Shown: positions 23,905 to 34,777 of the stretch, piece after piece
Layout of the letters: every line of letters begins with the position of its first letter
Numbering within the stretch: the stretch's first letter is position 1
From: Lutraria lutraria
Lineage: Eukaryota > Mollusca > Bivalvia > Venerida > Mactridae
DNA length: 64,000 bases
Reading direction: 5' to 3'
Assembly: GCA_964023205.1 (NCBI GenBank)
Contig: OZ026842.1
Coordinates: 33,182,992-33,246,991 of the forward strand
Notes under the pieces: generated by a model
What the model was told of the DNA's origin: nothing
Databases searched by the model: none
What the model saw: the letters and a program-made list of their open reading frames with translations, nothing else
Program-made: the position numbers and the translations under genes

Positions 23905-24040
23905 ACGTCTGAATTCAATCATGAATCTGTCTCATTCATGTTCTCGAAAATTTGGAACAATATACCGCTTACAGTACGTTCAAAATGTAAACTTATATCT
24001 TTTAAGAATGCTATGAAGTGATATCTACTTAATACGCAAA
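23905..24040 (+). pseudogene. 3' end of a non-LTR retrotransposon (reverse transcriptase C terminus)
   Basis: One frame reads FMFSKIWNNIPLTVRSK followed by LISFKNAMK, the usual ending of LINE reverse transcriptase proteins (WNxxP, then SFKxxLK). It is truncated upstream and has a stop after NAMK. An inverted, more decayed copy is in 28970-29070. Confidence 0.6.
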
Positions 24041-24244
24041 GAGGCTGAAATATCCAATAATTTCAAAAGGGCTAACAATGTTTTAAATGTTTGTCAATTA
24101 TTTTAATATTTTTATTTTTCATTTTCATTTTTTGTATGCGTTGTTTGAAGGCCATGTTGTAATTTAGGACATCGTATGTGCTTGTATATATGTCTATACA
24201 TGTTATATATATTGGAAACTTCGTGAAGCGCTCACAGTATAATT

Positions 24245-24870
24245 TAGATTTCGCAGTTTGGAATGCAATATAGTCAGAGGCATAATACAAATAAATTAGA
24301 AATACCACGGATGGTATTACTGAAATCAATAATGCGGTCTAAAATAGTACTTCGTCAAAATCTTTGCTGATATCTAGCAATATAAGAGTTTAATCTTTTG
24401 TCCATCTTTCCGAGTCGTTGTCCTTCATTTTCACCATGATGCTATCCTCTATAATTTATTTGTTTTGAATCATTAATAGATGTTCTGTCAATACTGCGTT
24501 GATTCCCGGCTTGTTGGTTGTTCATTTTTGTTCTTGAAGCATTGGTACCGCCGAAACTGCAAGACATCGACTTGTGTTATCTGTGAATTCATGGACTGAT
24601 GGGGCATGTGCTGTACCTGTGGAACAAGTGCTACGTATCATGCATATCGTCATGTTTACGCTATCTACCGTAGGTAACATTACATATATACATATATGAG
24701 CAATTGGTTCCCAACTTTTGTTATTCGATCAGAATGACAGTGAAAAACAAAGAAATTAAGAGCTGCACTTATTGTAGGTATAAAGCTTACACGTTCGTTC
24801 GCCTGCATCACACGAAAGAATAATAAAGGAGAGGCCGAACAACATGGATTCCGTAAAAATGCATATTGAC
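24245..24870 (-). pseudogene. truncated copy of receptor gene F (TM1-TM4 only)
   Basis: Aligned by eye with 31925-32560 of intact gene F. TM4 is recognisable (SVIPSVVFLIYLYYASDY), as are the intracellular loop, the TM3/TM2 region near 24650-24830 and a worn TM1. Frameshifts break the frame, and the whole ligand-binding half is absent beyond about 24870. It is the module-1 counterpart of gene F and lies at the expected offset (about 7.7 kb). Confidence 0.8.
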
Positions 24871-25342
24871 TTCTAGTGGTGATATATTGTGATGAAAATC
24901 AGATGTTGTAATATAGTAAAAACCACTCTCTTACACTCTATACATCTTTATATCCACTACCAGAAGAAAGAACGATTAAACCTGCCGAAATAAAACCAAC
25001 AAGCCTAACAATCATCTCTTCCAGCTCTTCGAACAACCACAAAAGTTGCAATTGTCTGCATGCATCGAAATAAAGACGTTAAATCATATAATTGCATTTC
25101 TGAACTTTAGACACCATGAGAGCTAGAAGAAGAATACAATGCATGAAACATTCAATATCTTTACTAAAGATACGATGACCCGGCATCAAAACAATAAACA
25201 ATATGATGACAAAGGCAATTTGAAAATCCGTTTGTATTTGGTCACAAATGTCACTTACGGTATAATCAAACAGTCAAAGGAGACTAGGGTCAAAATCCAT
25301 ATACTTCTAAATACATTGATGTTGTGTTTTTTTTCAAATAAA
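24871..25342. other. junction between the two receptor modules
   Basis: No gene. Similarity to gene F stops at about 24870, and similarity to the gene C 3' flank (17950 onward) starts at about 25150. The stretch between holds the module breakpoint and a missing 5' half of the gene F copy. Confidence 0.45.
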
Positions 25343-26465
25343 TTATGAAGACACGGTAAGAAACATAACATGGCCATAGAAGCAAAGGTTTGTCATCAGA
25401 GGGCTAACATCACGCCATGTTACAGTTCTGTATAATCTTGATATTTCTCCTGCGTATTTTAGTAGCCGTAGACCAATCATTATCACTGACTCCGCTTTTG
25501 GTTTTGACTGGATCATCTTTTCTACTATCTTCTCTGTCAATTTTGTCTACTGTTTCTACAACCAAACAATTATTACAACAAAGACAAGATATAAACTTAT
25601 GCAGTCGGAGAAACGTTGCGCTTTTTTAACTAGCATATTGTCATGGTAACACTAGACATAGTCAGTAACATGACGTATACACATATAAGAGCAATTGGTT
25701 CACCAACTTTTGGTATTTGCTCGGAAATGACAGTGGAAAATAGCATTATTGTAATAGAAACTGTCACCAGCTTCACCAGGAATAAAAATACGAAATATTG
25801 GAGTATGACAATGAACGCTATGGGAAAGAGTGAAGTAAGGACATAATATGCTGATCTCCTTTTCCACTGTACATAACTTATAGGTTATATAACTACTTAG
25901 CAGAAAGTAGCCAGTGTACACATCAATATTTTCGGTTACATTATGCACAAGTCTGTTTTGACCTTTTATTGTATCCATAACAAACGTGTGTTAGTCAACG
26001 GTCAATATTTCATGTTGAAATCACAATGATTTCTTACAGTTTGTCATGTGTAAAGTTCAGCATCGCCTTTATACGAATATTTTGCTTGCCATGGACCATC
26101 GAGTATTTCATAATTAACACTTGGTGGAAAAAACATTACCGGGGTCCAAACCTTTAGTTTTGATATCAATATGTTCTCACCAACATCCTCTGGTTCCCAT
26201 GTTATCCTTCCATCATGCCAAGCTATCCTATAAGATAGACGCACATCGTAGGTCCCATCGATAGGATCAATATCATATAAACACGAAACCACATATATAT
26301 CAACAATGTCCGAATGATTATTAATTGGTATTACATCCACGTGATGTCCTGACAATAGGTTGTTAAGTAACATATTCCATCATTCGTGGAATGGCTCACA
26401 TTGAGGTAACGTAAACGCTAACCAAAACAGGAAAGTCAATGGAGAAAGTATCTATCTCAACTTGA
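25343..26465 (-). pseudogene. broken copy of receptor gene C
   Basis: Closely similar to gene C over most of its length. The defects are visible: the start ATG region is altered near 26470; the Cys-loop tryptophan codon is TGA (complement of 26002-26004); there are frameshifts around 25860-26000 and near 26040; and about 35 bases are missing at the TM3/loop junction near 25630. Open pieces remain at 26044-26373 (extracellular domain) and 25700-25978. It is a dead gene on present evidence. Confidence 0.88.
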
Positions 26466-28122
26466 TATGATGCTTTTAGACAGCAGATGGGATATTTGTC
26501 CACGTCGTTCGCCTTGTGGAGAATGAACCACAATCAAAGCACTAGTGATTTATAATAACTGTTTGATCCGATACTGTTGAAATGACCGAACACCGATTTA
26601 TTGAACTTGCCAAACTGCCGCGGTAAATTTAGAACAGGACCTGAAAATCTGATATGTGTAGACATTCAGACGAGCAAAACATCGTTTTAACGATAAATGC
26701 CGAGTACCTGAAGGTAGTGTCGAGTATTTATGTTGCAAGATATATATCATACCATTATAACGGTAACTCGAATATCATCAAAATATGTTATATTTCCAAT
26801 TGTGTCAACAAACAGGATCTTAGGATGTTCATTCGTACAGAAATCTTTCTCCGAAATAAGAAATAGTTTGCCAGATAATGCCTACAGTTGGAAAACGTAT
26901 TCAAGTCTAAGGTACGCGCATTTACATTTTTTTTCTTCTATACTAAGTTACATAACTGATATATATACAATTAAACCAAATTGTAAAATATGTCATTCAT
27001 ACTTAAACATTTATTTTTATTCTTTGAACTGGGTCTTACTCGAACCTGTATTGATTAGGTCCCAAAAATAAATCAATAAAACCACTTAACACTAAAGGTA
27101 TCCACATCAGATATATTTATATAGGAAACTAAACGTTTATTCAAAATAAATCTTTATTTCAAAACCGATGATAATCGTTTTTGTTAATGAATAATCGTTC
27201 CAATTCGGACCAACCAACATTATGATATCAACACAATTCCCCGGAGTGTAATATCTTCACAATAAATCAAACAATCCATTACATCCACTACCGTAACAAA
27301 ATTCAGTGTTACTTAATAAATTAATAAATGGATTGTTTTCAGTGAAAATTGTATGGTTGTGATTTTGTAAGATAAAAAAGTTGATACATGGTAATATTAC
27401 TATGAACTGCATTTATTATGCACACGATATCAATGACTCAAATCATCACTGTTCATGATTGGGTCTCGGTTCCCACTTGGTATACATAGTAATGACTGTC
27501 AAAATTGTGTCGGTGCGAACTGTTGATGCTTGAATTTATCATGCGTACAAATACAACTATGAGTAAAGCAGACGCATAATGAATTGGAACGTTTTAAAAC
27601 ATTTTAGAAAAATATGAACAAAGCTTCACTGATTACTAAGTCGGGCGTTTTAAACGCGTTAAAGCGTGTTGGGAAATCAAGGGATTATTTACAATATATA
27701 AGACATATGTCATATTCTATATATGATAAAATTGAATTCAATTTGTTAAGTTCTTGCTCTGGAAATAATGAGGAAGGCAAATCTTGTGTTTGTGTGTGTT
27801 TATTTACCATTTGTGAAATTGAACTTACTGACGTTATCATATTGGAGAATTGTGTATGATTCTTTGCTGATGTTCATTTTGAAGAGTAATCGTTTTAAAA
27901 AAGAGTTTTTAAAATGCGAAGGATGTGCAACTTGATGAATGATTAGTTACACTTGAAACGAACTCGTGATAATCAATCAGTATAAAGGAATGGTTTATTG
28001 ACACATTGTATATAGACATATATAAATTTTCTGCTGAATCGTCAAAAATATATTATGTACACATTGTGTGTGATATTTTATTTCATAAGTTAGAATAAAG
28101 CAACAAACCTGAAGACGGTACG
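26466..28122. other. module-2 copy of the divergent C/D upstream region
   Basis: Colinear with 19404-20931. Long blocks are nearly the same (27090-27300 with 20010-20200; the GGGCGTTTTAAACGCG block at 27643 with 20538), although both genes it would drive are broken. No new gene recognised. The short open frame at 27614-27859 lies wholly in this copied non-coding sequence. Confidence 0.6.
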
Positions 28123-28236
28123 ATGAAGGTGACATCCTTACTGAACATAGTGGTGTTAATGAGTAAGTATTTATCGGTAACTAATGGGACATGCTTTCAT
28201 GAACATATTGGAGCATTGTTACATCTTCTAGGTTAA
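28123..28236 (+). pseudogene. 5' remnant of receptor gene D (signal peptide only)
   Basis: The ATG and 37 codons match the start of gene D (HEHIGALLHLL against YDHIGALLDDL), then a stop. The following bases match sequence 3' of gene D (about 22610), so roughly 1.55 kb covering the gene body was deleted. Confidence 0.85.
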
Positions 28237-28362
28237 CTGCATATTTAGGAAGAAGTTTGTTTTTATTATTTTCGTTGCAATTATGCATTTCAAAGGTTTC
28301 AATGAATGTGGACAGTATTTTGTGCATTACAAGTCATAAAATCCTAAATATTGTTTCGATGT

Positions 28363-28545
28363 GCCGTCATACCTGTCAACCAGGATGACTTAATTTACAG
28401 GCAGATTCGCACGACTCCTAATTATTTCAAATATTCATTTTTTCCTGGTACAGTGGTGATATGGAACAGTCTACCTTCTAACATTGTAATGCAACCTGAT
28501 CTTTGCAGCTTCAATCAGGCTCTACGCTCCTACCACATACCCTAA
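28363..28545 (+). pseudogene. LINE reverse transcriptase C-terminal fragment
   Basis: Reads YFKYSFFPGTVVIWNSLPS and then SFNQALRSYHIP before a stop, the typical last part of non-LTR ORF2 proteins. It interrupts the module-2 sequence matching the gene D 3' flank, so it inserted after, or independently of, the duplication. Confidence 0.75.
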
Positions 28546-28954
28546 ACAGCTACAACGGTGTTTTTAATCTTGTAATTTTCAAATGGTGACGTGTTGTCAT
28601 CTTTACAACACTCGCTTTTGAATCTTGGTATTTTAACTTTGTCTTGTGCTGCCAGTAATACCCGAAAGTGGAGTTCGACAGAATACAAGAAATAAATAGA
28701 TAGGGATACAAGTCTTTCACTTATGGACTGTTTTTGCAATAAGGTATACATCGAAAACTGCATGTAAAAATAATTATATACTAGTATACAGTAAAACACA
28801 ATTATAGCGGATCCCCGAAAAATCACTTAATTACATTTACGTTTCTCTAGTATATCCGATCTTAAGTTATCCATTATGATTTTCTGTAATCTGATAATCT
28901 ATAACACTTTATATTTCAGCCACTTACAAGTTTGCGGATTAAGTAGAGATTGTT

Positions 28955-29400
28955 TCAGAGCATTCTTAAGAGATAACATTTTAGATTTTTAACGTACCTG
29001 AAAGCGGTATAGTGTTCCAAATATTCGTAGACATGAATGAGAAAAAATCATGATTCATTTCAGACGTAAAATATTTTCATTTATATACTAGTTATGTCAA
29101 CAAACTTGACATTTATAAATGACAAAATCCAAAACTGACTTAATTTTGTAACTTTTAATGGTTTGGATATTTTGAAACCATGATTGGATTAAAACATTTA
29201 AATATGAAACACACTAAATTGTAGATTTGTATGCGACGAATTGACTGCCTTTTTTCCATTCTTCTCAGGTGTTCAATATTGATCCACCAATTCAGAGAAC
29301 TGTAACTACAATTGCTTTTGTAACGAACCATTAGTGTGCATTAGTTCCAATGATCATTTGACTTTACATAGTAAACTTGTTTTAATGTAACGTGTCAGAA
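28955..29400 (-). repeat. inverted copy of 23205-24030
   Basis: The complement of 23740-24015 and of 23205-23330 appears here in reverse order. Landmarks are GATATTTTGAAACCATG, TTGTAGATTTG, TGTTCAATATTG and TGTAACGAACCATTAGTG. Sequence on both sides is colinear with module 1, so a local inversion happened in one module. Confidence 0.75.
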
Positions 29401-29439
29401 GTGTTTTATTTTGTAAATATTCTAATATTTCTATGGTTT

Positions 29440-29545
29440 CTTTTCAGTGTTTTGCGTTTGTTTTTAAGGCCATGTTGTAATTTATGACATCGTATGTGCT
29501 TGTATATATGTCTATACATGTTATATTATATATTGAATAAAACAT
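29440..29545 (+). repeat. direct repeat of 24105-24210
   Basis: Nearly exact match over about 70 bases, including GGCCATGTTGTAATTTA and CATCGTATGTGCTTGTATA. It marks where direct colinearity with module 1 resumes after the inverted segment. Confidence 0.8.
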
Positions 29546-31466
29546 ATTATTATCAGCATTGTCATTGTAGATTTTTATCTTATGACTGACGTTACTGACA
29601 TTTTAACATCAATGAGAATATTGTGGTGTAGTAAACCAACACATCGGTTCGACCTCGGTCACTACTTGATTATAAAAGGGAACAATTTTCATATAAAGCA
29701 ATCACGCAAGTTTGAGACTAATCTGAAACTTTGGGCTGGAATACGAGTTTACACAAAGATACCAGACACAATCGACATGCATTTGGCACAGGTGGCTGTA
29801 TCAGTTTTTGGTTCACATAAAAAAATCCCGTCACTGAGCTTATATTACTATACTATGAGATTTTCGATGGGGATAAATATCTTATAGTTTATCTGAATGA
29901 CATGTGTAGCTACTTTCCTTCAGCGCACGTATTTTATGCTGAAACAACGAGATGCGATGTACCACATTGTTTGCCATAATTATAAACATATAGTAGGCTT
30001 TTCATCTTGATAGTATTGAATTTTCATGAAAGAACGATCGCACTCAGAAACGTTCTATCCGTAAACTTGTCAAGAAACATCACATTCACGATTCAGTGAC
30101 GAAATGCGTATGAAACAGAAAATTATCTGCATATACTTGAAAAATTCGATATTTTTGCCTTTAATGTCTACATTTAGTTGTTATTATCGTAATTATCATT
30201 CTTCTTTGGGACGGTTTTCTTATTTTATTTACATTTCTTGTGACCGCCAATGACAGACTGATTGTTTACGGTTTGTTGTGCACGCGCGACAAAATTCTGG
30301 ATAAAACATTGATCTCACAAAACTATCGGTAGTCCACTGATTAAAAACCAATGTTGCGCTATCGGCTACTTGCATTGTTAACGAATGATCATCTTTTAAT
30401 CACAAAAAAACAATGATTTAAATAAATTTCTTTCTTCTTTTGGCTGTTATAAATTTTTAATATTCATACCCAAAGAACCCAAATAAAGTGTAGAGAATGT
30501 AATATTTAATTACACAAATTAATTGATATGCCATTTAAAGTTCAGTTCATCAATAAGGATTTTGTGAAGACTTAATTTCCACAGTGTCGCTAGTTAAGAC
30601 TGTTCAGTTCTAAATATTATAATAATTTCCTGTTAATAAGCATTGAAAGAGGTTACTATCTATGTATATTGTTTACGTTGACAACTTGTTTCAGTGATTT
30701 TTAATAGTTTAGTGAGACTTATAGTGTTTTGTATACACTACACTATTGAGATATTTAAAACCCACGACTCAAGGAAAAGCATCATCTACGTAAATGCAAA
30801 GAGGTACTAATGAATAATGACTTTAAATATTAGTATAAGACATTAAGAGAGACATGAAAGTTGATATTAGTGTAGATAAAAGGTGTCTTATGTTTCTCAT
30901 GCAATTTTCATGCTTGTACCTGTGACGTCATCACGCGCCACTAGTCTATTTTTAGAACTGCCCACGACTCAAGGCATATAAAGCATATAAGATCGGCGAC
31001 GGGAATTTTTTTTTGCATCATTTGTAGACCAAACACTGATACTGCCACCTGTGGTATTTGGTAAAATTCTGTTTGTTTGAATCAATAATCAACCGAATAA
31101 AACAGAAACAAGATTAAATAGATAGATAAAATGAACTGATGAAGTTATTGAATATTTAGGCTTTATACAACAAAAAATGATTAAAACAGTACCTGGAGAG
31201 TAATGAACAGTTTCAACAACAACAGCACGTGTTCAAATTTCAAATGTATTGTTAACGATTCGGCATTACGCCTTCTTTATGATATTACAAAATGAATCAA
31301 TAGATTTTTTATGAAAAAAATTAAAATAGTCAAATAATTGCATCATGTTAACAAGTTCATTATCAACTGTAAAATAAACACAACAATCCAGTCGTGAGGA
31401 GATAAACATTCGAGTCCATAGCGCAATGCCTTATTAAAAGGTGGGCGTCCACAATAATCAAAATAA
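29546..31466. other. spacer before receptor gene F
   Basis: AT-rich and without a recognisable gene. An open stretch at 29582-29887 has an ATG, but I see no domain and no splice context. It has no counterpart between 24210 and 24245 in module 1, so it is either a module-2 insertion or a module-1 deletion. Confidence 0.4.
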
Positions 31467-31601
31467 TGGAGAGAGAGAGAGAGGGGGGGGGAGAGAGAGA
31501 GAGGGATAGAGAGAGAGAGAGAGAGAGACGGGAGAGAGAGAGAGACGGGAGAGAGAGAGAGACGGGAGAGAGAGAGAGAGGGAGAGAGAGAGAGAGAGAG
31601 G

Positions 31602-31644
<43 letters not shown>

Positions 31645-31737
31645 TAGAGAGAGAGGGATAGAGAGAGAGAGAGAGAGAGAGAGAGGGATAGAGAGAGGGA
31701 GAGAGAGAGAGAGAGAGGGAGAGAGAGAGAGAGAGAG

Positions 31738-31786
<49 letters not shown>

Positions 31787-31823
31787 GAGACGGGAGAGAG
31801 AGAGAGAGAGGGAGAGAGAGAGA
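31467..31823 (+). repeat. GA-rich microsatellite
   Basis: About 357 bases of (GA)n with interspersed GGGA, GGATA and ACGG variants. It lies 96 bases beyond the stop codon of gene F. Open frames on both strands (Arg/Glu-rich or Leu/Ser-rich) are artefacts of the repeat. Confidence 0.95.
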
Positions 31824-31918
31824 CATCATATGACTTAATCTATAATTGTATAAAGTTTATATGGAAACGTCCTAGTCTGCTCAGAGTATATTCGGTGTAT
31901 AAGTTTAGATTACGCACT

Positions 31919-33244
31919 TTAATGGAACTCAATATAGTCAGAGGCATTATACAAATAAATTAGAAACACCAAGGACGGTATTACTGAAAACATTACTGCA
32001 GTTAAAAATAGTATTTTGTCAAAATCTTTGCTAACATCTATCCATGTTAGAGTTTCATCTTTTGTCCACCTTTTCGTATCTTTGTCCTTCATTTTCACCA
32101 TGATGTTATCCTCTTTTGTCTCTTGTTTTGAATCATTAATAGATGTACTGTCATCATTGCGTTGATACCCGGCTTGTTGGCTGTTCACTTTTGTTCTAGA
32201 AGCATTGTCCTCATCACTAATGCCGAAACTGCAAGACATCAACTTGTGTAATCTGCGAAATCCTGGACCAATTTGGCGTGTATTGTTTCTGTGGTACACA
32301 TGTAAGTTAAATATCACGCATATCGTCATGGTTACGCTTGCTACGGTAAGTAACATTACATATACACATATAAGAGCAATTGGTTCTCCAACTTTTGGTA
32401 TTTGATCAGAAATGACAGTGAAAAATACGGAAATTGAAAGCATTACTGTTATTGTAAAACCTACACGCTCGCCTGCTTCACACGGAAGGAGAAAAACAAA
32501 AGGTTGAAGGAATCCTATGAAAACTATTGGCAGAATCGTCGTCAGGACATAAAATCCAGACTTCCTTTTCAGACTAAGCACATATGCAATATAGCTGGTT
32601 GACTTATAGTTGTCATTAAAAACTTCCGCCTTTTCTATTTCCCATTCGGCTATTTTCAAATCCGATATGTCTATTGTTGATTCGTTCGGTAAAAGTCTAT
32701 ATCTATCTTCTATGTTCGTGATCAAAGCTACGCTTAAAACACAAATTTGTTTATCAAACGGCCAATATTTCATGTTAAAGGTACAATGGTTAATTACCGT
32801 TTGTCCAGTATATAGTTCGGCCTTACCATCGTACAAATATTTGACTTGCCATGGACCGTCATATGCGCCAAAATTAACACTCGATGGGAAAAACATCAAC
32901 GGAGTCCAAATCTTATCCTTAGGTAGCATAATACTTTCACCGATGTCTGCAGGATCCCAAGTGACCCTTTCGTCATACCACGTGATCCGAGAAGATAGTC
33001 TGATTGTGTAAGTAGCTTCAATGGGATCCACGTCGGTTATATCATGTAAGTACGTAGAAAGTTTGATATCTAAGACTGTTGAACGGTTACTTAGCGGCAA
33101 AACGTATTTATTATGATCAGCAAATAGTTTTTCCAATAAAGTGTCCATCTTTTTGTACCACTGTTCGCTAAGCGACATAGAAATGTTAGTGACAAGCAAT
33201 AAACCAATGGTCCAAGTCAAAGATTTAACGAGTGTACGATCCAT
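31919..33244 (-). CDS. intronless nicotinic-receptor-like Cys-loop channel subunit (gene F)
   Basis: A single exon of 441 residues from the ATG at 33244. Signal peptide about 1-26. Extracellular domain with Cys154-Cys168 around MKYWPFDKQ. TM1 has VLTTILPIVFIGFLQPFVF, TM2 starts GERVGFTI, TM3 has IALICVYVMLL, and TM4 has SVIPSLVFLIYLYNASDY. The TM3-TM4 loop is Lys/Asp/Thr-rich. Loop C (NDNYKSTSYIAY) has no cysteine pair, and loop B (ALITNIED) has no tryptophan, so the ligand is unknown. It is closer to gene C than to D (shared WQVKY, ELYTGQTV). It is the only intact gene of module 2. A 3' half copy is at 24245-24870. Confidence 0.92.
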   Translation of the reverse strand: MDRTLVKSLTWTIGLLLVTNISMSLSEQWYKKMDTLLEKLFADHNKYVLPLSNRSTVLDIKLSTYLHDITDVDPIEATYTIRLSSRITWYDERVTWDPADIGESIMLPKDKIWTPLMFFPSSVNFGAYDGPWQVKYLYDGKAELYTGQTVINHCTFNMKYWPFDKQICVLSVALITNIEDRYRLLPNESTIDISDLKIAEWEIEKAEVFNDNYKSTSYIAYVLSLKRKSGFYVLTTILPIVFIGFLQPFVFLLPCEAGERVGFTITVMLSISVFFTVISDQIPKVGEPIALICVYVMLLTVASVTMTICVIFNLHVYHRNNTRQIGPGFRRLHKLMSCSFGISDEDNASRTKVNSQQAGYQRNDDSTSINDSKQETKEDNIMVKMKDKDTKRWTKDETLTWIDVSKDFDKILFLTAVMFSVIPSLVFLIYLYNASDYIEFH

Positions 33245-34600
33245 TGTAAATTATCACAAAATCCAAGTAATGTGCACACGTTTCCTTCTTCACTTAAAAT
33301 GGATCGTACATCAGTTCTGGGTAATACGAGTGTCTCAAACTGTCGTTATTGGTTGTTTGTAACCCACAGCAGTATATTGGAATAATCACTGAGCGCTGAG
33401 AAATTGATGGATAAGCGGGTGAAATTTTATTTTGTATCGGCATCGATTATACGTAATAGACTACGAGCAAACATAAACAGGATTAAAATGTATAAGGCTA
33501 TATCTGAAAAGAAATTCTACATCAATTTCAAAAAGTGTAAAAGCACAACGTTTACATATCACCTTATAGTGATTTCAAGAGTTTTTATAAAACCGCCTCT
33601 GTAATTAAACAAACGTTGTTGCTAATTAAGTTTATTCCACTGCTTAACGATTCAAACAGTGCTTGCTGAATTCAAATATGCCCCGCTCGCATTCACAAGA
33701 AGTTATAAACAACAATGTATTTTACCTTGAAAATAAGGAAATTTTATCCTAATTAAACATTGAGAATAACTGATTTTATTGATTTTAGTGTCCTGAGTTA
33801 TCTACCTTTTATTTCTATTTATAGTTGTTTATCAGAATTGATTGGTCGCTTCCAATATGCATTTAATTAAGGTACTTTGGTATGATTCTTAAAACATGAA
33901 AGCAATTATAAGACTGTCAGCTATATACATGTACATGCACTATAAAGACTGTCAGCTATATACATTAGAAGATGCTTTAGAAGAAAACGAAAAATAATGC
34001 GCTTACGTGATGTTTTCCTAGTTTAATTGACAGAAAACGCGCTTGTAACGATAACATTGTGACGTCACCAGGTCACGTGGATTCCCCATACTGTAAATAT
34101 TCATCTTTCGAATTGATCGCATCATGTCCCAACTCCTCGGTGTTTGTCCAAAAGAAAGGTGCCTCGGACATAATCGGCAGGTCGCTATGTTGTTATTGTT
34201 GTTCACGGGCTACTTTCCATCATGACTGATCCTGGGAATCCAACAATTGAAACAACCTGATTCTTTTGCAATTAAAACTTGGTGCCCATTTTATCAATCG
34301 AGAACGATAAACAAGTTTGTAAGTATGTAATTCTGAGAGTGATTCTTGAAAACGAGTACCTAGTGTTGAAAGGGTAGTGACCGGAAACCGCATAACTAGA
34401 ATTTGTAACTCTACATTTAAGTACGAGGCGTATTGCTTAGTAACGGAAATACCAGAGTAGTTACGATTGATCATGCCCGTCAGAGCGTCAAATTTGATTT
34501 TCTGATAACAGGGGCACAACTCTATCCAAATGTTTTAAACACTAATTGAGTTTTCTCCCATCAATCAATGTTTCTAACACTTGTTAACAAATGTTCGAAT
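33245..34600. other. upstream region of gene F
   Basis: No gene seen. A short direct repeat (AGACTGTCAGCTATATACAT) occurs twice near 33907 and 33945. Promoter elements for gene F should lie in the first few hundred bases, but I cannot name them. Confidence 0.4.
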
Positions 34601-34777
34601 TGCTTTGTTAACTTATTTTATTCGTACACATGTGAATGAAACAAACTACAAATGCAATAAGAAAAATACTTACGTTACTATTTAATTATTATTTAATAGT
34701 AACTTAAGTATTTTTTCTTATTGCATTTGTAGTTTATTTCATTCACATGTGTACGAATAAAATAAGTTAACAAAGCA
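34601..34777. repeat. long near-perfect palindrome
   Basis: The two arms are about 78 bases each and complementary with only a few differences. The left arm starts TGCTTTGTTAACTTATTTTA and the right arm ends with its complement, with a short AT-rich centre around 34683-34700. It could fold into a cruciform. It resembles a foldback element. Confidence 0.85.

Noticed and set aside
29582..29887. 101-codon ATG-started open frame
   Set aside because: No domain, signal peptide or homologous module-1 sequence; composition matches the surrounding AT-rich spacer.
31458..31963. Arg/Glu-rich and Leu/Ser-rich open frames on the two strands
   Set aside because: Both are direct translations of the GA/TC microsatellite.
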